Of a DNA stretch of 64,000 nt, positions 58,719 through 64,000 are shown piece after piece (position 1 is the stretch's first letter; each line of letters opens with the position of its first letter). The stretch spans positions 62,001 through 126,000 of the forward strand of contig CAZPWT010000060.1 of assembly GCA_964590435.1 (NCBI GenBank), given 5' to 3'. The DNA comes from WSZJ01 sp964590435. GTDB taxonomy: Bacteria; Planctomycetota; MHYJ01; WSZJ01. The translations under genes and the position numbers were made by a program. The notes beneath the pieces were generated by a model. The model saw nothing but the letters and a program-made list of their open reading frames with translations, made no database searches and was not told where the DNA came from.

Positions 58719-60355
58719 AATCCGACCCGGTCACGACGCAGGTCGTCCGCTACCGCATGGAGTCGATCGCGGACGAGATGGGGTTCACGCTTGTGCGGAC
58801 GTCGCGATCGACCGTCATCAAGGAAATCGAGGACATCTCCTGCGCGGTGTTCGACCGCCGCGGCCGCACCATCGCCCAGGGGCACCACGCGCCAATGCTT
58901 CTCACCGGCTTCGAGTTCACGATGGCCGCGCTGCTTGATCGCGTGAAGGACTGGGAGGAAGGCGACGTCGTCCTCTCGAACGACCCGTACCTCGGCGGGC
59001 AGCACCTGACCGACCTGCAGACGTTCTCGCCGGTCTTCTACAAGGGGAAGCTCTCGGGGTTCGTCGGCAACATCGCGCACCACTCCGACGTCGGCGGCTC
59101 CGCCCCCGGCACGGTCACCGGCGGTCTGACCGAGATCTACCAGGAAGGCCTGCGCCTCCCGATGGTGAAGCTGTACCGCGCCGGGGTCGAGGCGCCCGAC
59201 ATCTTCGGCATCCTCCGCGCCAACATCCGCGTCCCCGACAAGACGCTCGGCGACCTCCGCGCCCAGGCCGCCGCAGGGTTCGTCGGCGTCCGCCGCCTCA
59301 AGGAAACGTTCGAACGTTACGGCCCCGCCGTCGTGGAAGCGGCGACCGAGGAGCTCATGGCGCACTCGGAGAAGCGGATCCGCGCCGCGCTGCGCGACAT
59401 CCCCGACGGGACGTACAGCGGCGAGGATTTCGTGGACGACGACGGGATTTCCGATGCGCCGATCCGGATCTGCGTGAACGTGCGCAAGAAGGGCGACGGA
59501 GCGACGGTGGACTTCGCGGGCTCGAGCCCGCAGGTGACCGGGAATCTCAACTGCCCGATCGCCACGGCTCACGCCGCCGTTTACTACGCGCTCATCGCCG
59601 TCCTCGATCCGCACGTGCCGCCCAATTCCGGCTGCTATCGGCCCTTCAAGGTCGTCGCCGAACCCGGCCTCGTCATGAACCCCCGCCCGCCCGCCGCCGT
59701 CCAGGCCCGCACGAACACGTCCCAGAAGATCTCCGAAGCGACGCTGCGCGCCCTCGCGCTCGCCCTTCCGGACCGCGTCACCGCCGGCTCGCACGGCAAC
59801 ATCATGACCAACGCGTTCGCCGGCTGGTACGCCGGCACGCACAAGCGCTTCGTCTGCATCGATATCCAGGGCGGCGGCGCCGGCGCGCGGCCGACGAAGG
59901 ACGGGTGCGACGGGCAGGACTCGCACCTGGCGCGGTTCATGAACACGCCGACCGAGGCGCAGGAGCTCGAGTATCCGCTTCGCGTCGAGCGCTACGAGTT
60001 CATCCCGGACACGGGCGGGGCGGGGAAGTACCGCGGCGCACTGGCGCTGCGGCGCGACATCCGCGCGCTCTCGGACATGTCGTTCTCGCGTTACGCGGAC
60101 CGGCAGAAGTTCCCGCCGTTCGGCGTGCTGGGCGGAAAGGACGGAGCGTGCGGCGAGACGCGGATCAACGGGAAGAAGGCGAAAGCGAAGGGGATCGACC
60201 GGCTGAATGCGGGGGACGTGGTGAGCCTGCTCACGCCGGGAGCGGGCGGCTACGGCAAGCCGTCGGAGCGCGACCCGGAGGCCGTGCGCCGCGACGTCCG
60301 CGACGGAAAGGTGACGCGCGAGGCGGCGAAGCGCGAGTACGGGGTGGACGCATGA
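58715..60355 (+). CDS. hyuB: Hydantoinase B/oxoprolinase family subunit
   Basis: The 546-residue subunit has DPVTTQVVRYRMESIADEMG near the N-terminus, SCAVFDRRGRTIAQG, LSNDPYLGGQHLTD, the NIAHHSDVGGSAPGT metal-site region and TPGAGGYGKPSERDPEAV at the C-terminus, all HyuB hallmarks. It acts with HyuA in an ATP-dependent amidohydrolase or carboxylase. It is intact and of usual length, and overlaps hyuA and the V4R gene by 4 bp each. Confidence 0.88.
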   Translation: MKSDPVTTQVVRYRMESIADEMGFTLVRTSRSTVIKEIEDISCAVFDRRGRTIAQGHHAPMLLTGFEFTMAALLDRVKDWEEGDVVLSNDPYLGGQHLTDLQTFSPVFYKGKLSGFVGNIAHHSDVGGSAPGTVTGGLTEIYQEGLRLPMVKLYRAGVEAPDIFGILRANIRVPDKTLGDLRAQAAAGFVGVRRLKETFERYGPAVVEAATEELMAHSEKRIRAALRDIPDGTYSGEDFVDDDGISDAPIRICVNVRKKGDGATVDFAGSSPQVTGNLNCPIATAHAAVYYALIAVLDPHVPPNSGCYRPFKVVAEPGLVMNPRPPAAVQARTNTSQKISEATLRALALALPDRVTAGSHGNIMTNAFAGWYAGTHKRFVCIDIQGGGAGARPTKDGCDGQDSHLARFMNTPTEAQELEYPLRVERYEFIPDTGGAGKYRGALALRRDIRALSDMSFSRYADRQKFPPFGVLGGKDGACGETRINGKKAKAKGIDRLNAGDVVSLLTPGAGGYGKPSERDPEAVRRDVRDGKVTREAAKREYGVDA

Positions 60356-60837
60356 GCGGGACGATCGAGGGGCTCGACTGCGCGCCGGGGCGGATCACGC
60401 TCAACGGCGTGAGGTTCCTGCTGGTCCGGCCGGAGACCCTCGTCGGGTTCCAGAAGGCGATCGAGCGCGAAGCCGGCGATGTCGCGAAGCGGTGCCTCAT
60501 GGCCGGTGGCGTGGAAGGCGGCGGCCGGTCGGCGCGGCGGCTGCGCGACGGCGGCCTGAAGGGACGCGAGGTGGTGGAAGCGATGGGCCGGATGGGGACG
60601 CAGATCGGCTGGGGGCGATTCCGCGTCGAGTCGTACGGCGACGCGGGGTTCGTGATCGCGGTCGAGTCCTCGCCATACGCCGAGGCATATGGCGTGTCGC
60701 AATTGCCCGTCTGCCACTTTCTCGCGGGTGTAGCGCAGGGGATCGGCGAGGCGGTTTACGGCGCCGCCACCGCGGCGGAAATCGCGTGCTCGAGCGCCGG
60801 GGCCTCCTCGTGCCGCTTCGAGGTGAAGAAGTCATGA
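60352..60837 (+). CDS. V4R-domain protein
   Basis: The 161-residue protein carries a V4R (4-vinyl reductase) domain. It ends in the pattern CHFLAGVAQGIGEAVYG, CSSAGASSCRF, with conserved Gly and Cys residues. V4R domains are thought to bind small hydrophobic molecules or metals and occur in BchJ and in aromatic-compound sensors. Encoded between hyuB and an acyl-CoA dehydrogenase with 4-bp overlaps on both sides, it may be a third subunit or a substrate sensor for the hydantoinase-like enzyme. Confidence 0.75.
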   Translation: MSGTIEGLDCAPGRITLNGVRFLLVRPETLVGFQKAIEREAGDVAKRCLMAGGVEGGGRSARRLRDGGLKGREVVEAMGRMGTQIGWGRFRVESYGDAGFVIAVESSPYAEAYGVSQLPVCHFLAGVAQGIGEAVYGAATAAEIACSSAGASSCRFEVKKS

Positions 60838-61958
60838 TCGAGTTCACCCCCGAGGAAACCGAGTTCCGCGCGTCCGTCGCGCGGTTCGTGGACGCCGAGG
60901 TCGCCCCGGTCGCGGCCGCGCTCGACGAACGGCAGGAGTTCCCGCGCGACCTGTTCCGACGCATCGGCGCGCTCGAGTACTTCGGCCTGCGCTATCCCGA
61001 GGCGGCCGGGGGAAGCGGCGCGGGGTTCGCGACGTACTGCATCATGGCGGAGGAACTGGCGCGCGGTTCGATGAGCGTCGCGGCGATGACCGCGATGCAG
61101 GCGATGATGGGGACCGATTTCCTGTGCCGCTTCGGCACGCCCGACCAGCACGAGCGTCTCTTCAAGCCCGCCCTGCGCGGCGAGAAGATCGGCGCGTTCT
61201 GCCTGACGGAGCCTGACGCCGGGTCGGACCTCGCGCGGATCGCGACGACCGCGAAGGAGACGCCCGCGGGGTGGCGGTTGACCGGGAGCAAGTTCTGGGT
61301 CACGAGCGGGACGGTCGCGGACTTCTACACGGTCGCGGCGTCGACGGACAAGTCGAAGGGGCTGAAGGGGCTGAAGTTCTTCCTCGTCGAGCGCGGCGCC
61401 TCCGGCCTCACGGTCGGGCGCAAAATAAAAACATTGGGCAACTGGGGCGGAGAGACGACCGAGCTGTCGCTCGACGACACGCCGGCGGCGAAGCTGGGCG
61501 ACGCGGGGCTCGAGGACCTCGGCAAGCTCCTCAACCAGATCCGCGTCATGACCGGCGCGCTCTCCCTCGGCCTCGCCCGCGCCGCCCTCGACGAGGCGAC
61601 GCGCTACTCGAAGGAACGCATCTGCTTCGGCCAGCCGATCGCGAACTTCCAGGCGCTGCGACACCTCATGGCGCAGTCATGGGCCGACCTCGAGACCTCC
61701 CGTCTCGCCGTCTACCAGGCCGCCCGCGCCCTCGAGCGCGGCCAGAAGTGCGCCGGGCTCGCCGCCGCCGCCAAGCTCGTCGCCTCCGAGATGGCCAACC
61801 GCGCCGCCGATACCGCCCTCCGCGTCCTCGGCGGCGCCGGCTTCGCCATGGAACACGCCGCCCAGCGCTTCTACCGCGACGCGCGCTTCCTCCTCATCGG
61901 CGGCGGGACGTCCGAGATCCTGCGGAACGTGATCGCCAAGGAACTGCTGGGAGACTGA
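60834..61958 (+). CDS. Acyl-CoA dehydrogenase-like flavoprotein lacking the usual catalytic Glu
   Basis: The 374-residue protein has the fold motifs AFCLTEPDAGSDLARI, KFWVTSGTVADFY and RICFGQPIANFQALRH. The base position is IGGGTSEIL, Gly instead of the Glu of EGT. The alternative position used by isovaleryl-CoA dehydrogenase aligns with Ile in LLNQIRVMTGA. Neither known Glu is present. Cyclic-diene-forming acyl-CoA dehydrogenases use an Asp elsewhere, and Asp95 (MMGTDFL) may be considered. The enzyme may thus act on an unusual, possibly cyclic, acyl-CoA. It overlaps the V4R gene by 4 bp. Confidence 0.8.
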   Translation: MIEFTPEETEFRASVARFVDAEVAPVAAALDERQEFPRDLFRRIGALEYFGLRYPEAAGGSGAGFATYCIMAEELARGSMSVAAMTAMQAMMGTDFLCRFGTPDQHERLFKPALRGEKIGAFCLTEPDAGSDLARIATTAKETPAGWRLTGSKFWVTSGTVADFYTVAASTDKSKGLKGLKFFLVERGASGLTVGRKIKTLGNWGGETTELSLDDTPAAKLGDAGLEDLGKLLNQIRVMTGALSLGLARAALDEATRYSKERICFGQPIANFQALRHLMAQSWADLETSRLAVYQAARALERGQKCAGLAAAAKLVASEMANRAADTALRVLGGAGFAMEHAAQRFYRDARFLLIGGGTSEILRNVIAKELLGD

Positions 61959-61977
61959 GGAGCGAAAGGGAGCCAGC

Positions 61978-62886
61978 GTGGCCGTCCACGTCGTGACCGG
62001 GGCGAACGGGTACACCGGCAAATACATCGCGCGCCTCCTGCTGGACCGCGGGGACGCCGTGCGCTCGCTGACGGGCCACTTCAATCGCCCCTCGCCGTAC
62101 GGCGACCGCGTGCCCCTTCACCTGCTCGATTTCGATCACCCCGACCGCCTCCGCGAGTCGCTGCGCGGCGCCGACACCCTGTTCAATACGTATTGGGTGC
62201 GCTTCAACTACGGCACCACGACCTACGCCGGCGCCGTCGCCCGGACGAAGGTCCTGTTCGAGGCGGCGCGCGACGCCGGCGTGCGCCGGATCGTCCACGT
62301 CTCGATCGCCAACCCGTCCCTCGACTCGCCGTTCGAGTACTACCGCGGCAAGGCGGAGCTCGAGAAGTTCCTCGGCGAGTTCGGCGTCCCGCACGCGATC
62401 GTCCGGCCGACGGTGATCTTCGGCGACGAGGACATCCTCATCAACAACATGGCCTGGTGTCTCAGGCACTTTCCTTTCTTCGGCGTCCCCGGCCACGGCC
62501 GCTACCGCATGCAGCCGATCTTCGTCGAGGACATGGCTCGCCTGTGCGTCGAGGCCGCCGGCCGGCAGGGAAGCGAGACGTTCGACGCCTGCGGCCCCGA
62601 GGTGTTCACGTTCGACGAGTGGCTGCGCGCGATCGCGAAGGCCATCGGCGTCCGCGCGCGGCTGGTTCACCTGCCGAGGAGGCTCGCGTGGTGGGCGTCG
62701 AAGTTCGTCGGCTGGCGCGTCGGGGACGTCATCCTCACATGGGAGGAGGTCGGCGGCCTCAGCGCGGGGTTGCTCGAGTCGCGCGAGCCCGCGCGCGGGA
62801 CGACGCGGCTCACGGACTGGCTCGCGGGGCACGCCGCCCGCGCCGGCGGCACGTACGCCTCCGAACTCGCGAGGCACTTCCGTTAG
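61978..62886 (+). CDS. NAD(P)-dependent epimerase/NDUFA9-like extended SDR
   Basis: The 302-residue protein starts with the Rossmann motif TGANGYTGKYIARLLL and contains VHVSIANPS and the YYRGKAELE active-site region (YxxxK replaced by YYRGK). This is typical of atypical extended SDRs (NmrA/NDUFA9-like). Such proteins act as quinone-, sugar- or steroid-related reductases or as redox sensors. GTG start 61978 lies 19 bp after the acyl-CoA dehydrogenase gene. Function here is uncertain. Confidence 0.75.
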   Translation: MAVHVVTGANGYTGKYIARLLLDRGDAVRSLTGHFNRPSPYGDRVPLHLLDFDHPDRLRESLRGADTLFNTYWVRFNYGTTTYAGAVARTKVLFEAARDAGVRRIVHVSIANPSLDSPFEYYRGKAELEKFLGEFGVPHAIVRPTVIFGDEDILINNMAWCLRHFPFFGVPGHGRYRMQPIFVEDMARLCVEAAGRQGSETFDACGPEVFTFDEWLRAIAKAIGVRARLVHLPRRLAWWASKFVGWRVGDVILTWEEVGGLSAGLLESREPARGTTRLTDWLAGHAARAGGTYASELARHFR

Positions 62887-62950
62887 CAGGGTTGCTCCTG
62901 CGCCCCGGTCCCCGGGGCCGCGGGAGATGGAACGAAGAAAGAGGTGAGAA

Positions 62951-64000
62951 GTGCCCTACCACACGCGGCCGTACCGGTTCTACGACCTGGCCAGGACGCT
63001 GTGCTCGACCTGCCTCCGGAGGATCGACGGGAAGATCCTGTTCGAGGACGGGCGCGTCTTCATGGACAAGCGCTGTCCCGCGCACGGGCCCGAGCGCGTC
63101 CTGCTCTCGGACGACGTCGAGTACTACCGCAGGAGCCGCGAAGCGTTCCTCGGGCCGGGGGGCCAGCCCAACCAGCCCGGGACGGAGGTGCGCCACGGCT
63201 GCCCGTTCGACTGCGGCCTCTGCCCCCAGCACGAACAGCACACGTGCGTGGGGCTGGTCGAGGTGACCGACCGGTGCGACCTGCGGTGCCCGGTCTGTTA
63301 CGCGGGAAGCGGCCCGGAGCGCGAGGGGTACCGGTCACTGGCGGAGATCGAGTTCATGATGGATGCGTTCGCGCGGTCGGAGGACACGCTGAACGTGCTG
63401 CAGGTCTCCGGCGGCGAGCCCACGTTGCACCCGGAGTTCTTCGCGATCCTCGATGCGGCCCGCCGGCGGCCGTTCCGCCACCTGATGGTGAATACGAACG
63501 GCGTGAGGATCGCGGGGGACAGGGCGTTCGCCGAGCGGCTCGCCACGTACATGCCGAATTTCGAGATCTACATGCAGTTCGATTCGCTGCGCGCGGAGGC
63601 CCTGCGCACCTTGCGCGGGGCGGACCTCACGGGAGTCCACCTGCGGGCGCTGGACGCCCTCGACGCGCTCGGCATCTCGACCACGCTCGTCGTCACCCTC
63701 TCCCGCGGCGTGAACGACGGCGACATCGGCGACGTCATCCGCTTCGCCCTCGGCCGGCCTTGCGTCCGAGGCGTCACGATCCAGCCGGTCCAGGCCGCGG
63801 GACGCTGCGACGGGTTCGATCCCGCCACCGGGCGCATCACCATCAGCGAGGTCCGGCGCAGGATCGCCGAACAGTCCGGCCTCTTCCGCCTCGAGGACGT
63901 CGTCCCCGTTCCCTGCCACTCCGAGAGCATGGCCATGGCCTACGCCTTCAAGCTCCCCGGCGGCACCGTTCCTCTCTCAGCCCTGCTCCAGCCGGGCTCG
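62951..64000 (+). CDS. Radical SAM protein, tetraether synthase (Tes/MJ0619)-like, cut by window end
   Basis: The frame is open from GTG 62951 (after GAGGTGAG) to the window end, 350 codons. Cys clusters in order: LCSTC (18-21) with a later CPAHG, resembling a rubredoxin-like motif; GCPFDCGLCPQHEQHTC; and the radical SAM motif CDLRCPVCY, followed by SGGEPTLHPEFF. This arrangement matches the MJ0619/Tes family, which joins lipid chains to make membrane-spanning tetraethers in archaea and has bacterial homologues. A membrane-lipid role is inference, as related radical SAM families differ in substrate. The C-terminus is missing. Confidence 0.72.
   Translation, partial: MPYHTRPYRFYDLARTLCSTCLRRIDGKILFEDGRVFMDKRCPAHGPERVLLSDDVEYYRRSREAFLGPGGQPNQPGTEVRHGCPFDCGLCPQHEQHTCVGLVEVTDRCDLRCPVCYAGSGPEREGYRSLAEIEFMMDAFARSEDTLNVLQVSGGEPTLHPEFFAILDAARRRPFRHLMVNTNGVRIAGDRAFAERLATYMPNFEIYMQFDSLRAEALRTLRGADLTGVHLRALDALDALGISTTLVVTLSRGVNDGDIGDVIRFALGRPCVRGVTIQPVQAAGRCDGFDPATGRITISEVRRRIAEQSGLFRLEDVVPVPCHSESMAMAYAFKLPGGTVPLSALLQPGS

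Overview
The window is a GC-rich, densely packed bacterial chromosome segment. It carries the adjacent DUF1800/DUF1501 gene pair, a eukaryotic-type Ser/Thr kinase, and many secreted proteins of unknown function. Together these suggest a member of the Planctomycetota or a close relative. No rRNA, tRNA, CRISPR array, transposase or phage gene was recognised. Genes are usually separated by less than 100 bp or overlap by 4 bp (ATGA/GTGA), so most lie in operons.

Layout. 336-3393: two tandem secreted HEXXH metalloprotease-like paralogues. 3397-5702 (minus): an MlaEF-type lipid ABC transporter core and nadD. 5772-7106: an amidohydrolase of the MTA/SAH deaminase type. 7301-8176: a secreted thioredoxin-fold protein with an in-frame UGA that is very likely selenocysteine. 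8228-16003 (minus): an envelope module of PspA, an ABC permease and ATPase, a substrate-binding protein fused to an OmpA domain, an AAA+ ATPase and two coiled-coil proteins. 17540-23595: leucine/isovalerate catabolism (methylcrotonyl-CoA carboxylase, methylglutaconyl-CoA hydratase, HMG-CoA lyase). 26162-28540: mutS2, followed by a striking hexamer repeat. 30446-33763: a giant GspK-like pseudopilin. 34073-34975 (minus): a second selenoprotein candidate, a rhodanese-glutathione peroxidase fusion.

The metabolic core is 35151-50732. One operon encodes the lower benzoyl-CoA pathway (Oah, an SDR, Dch, Had). A second encodes all four subunits of an ATP-dependent class I benzoyl-CoA reductase in the order bcrC-B-A-D, with a MarR-type regulator upstream. 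Between them lies a quinol-NO-reductase homologue in which the usual His-His iron ligands are His-Asn, the signature of NO dismutase (Nod), which makes N2 and O2 from NO. Nod is followed by a ferredoxin and a kinase. Anaerobic ring reduction and a putative internal oxygen source therefore share one locus. Similar GTTAAN(3-5)TTAA-type palindromes precede nod, bcrC, marR and hyuA.

51044-62886 is another acyl-CoA catabolism block: aminotransferase, type III CoA-transferase, thiolase, B12-dependent acyl-CoA mutase, hydantoinase A/B, a V4R protein, an acyl-CoA dehydrogenase and an epimerase-like protein. The window ends inside a radical SAM gene resembling tetraether-lipid synthases.

In combination, the sequence suggests a facultative or anaerobic heterotroph that degrades aromatic acids and branched amino acids, uses nitrogen oxides, and exports selenium-dependent thiol-redox proteins. 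Functions are inferred by recognition of motifs and families; no database search was run.
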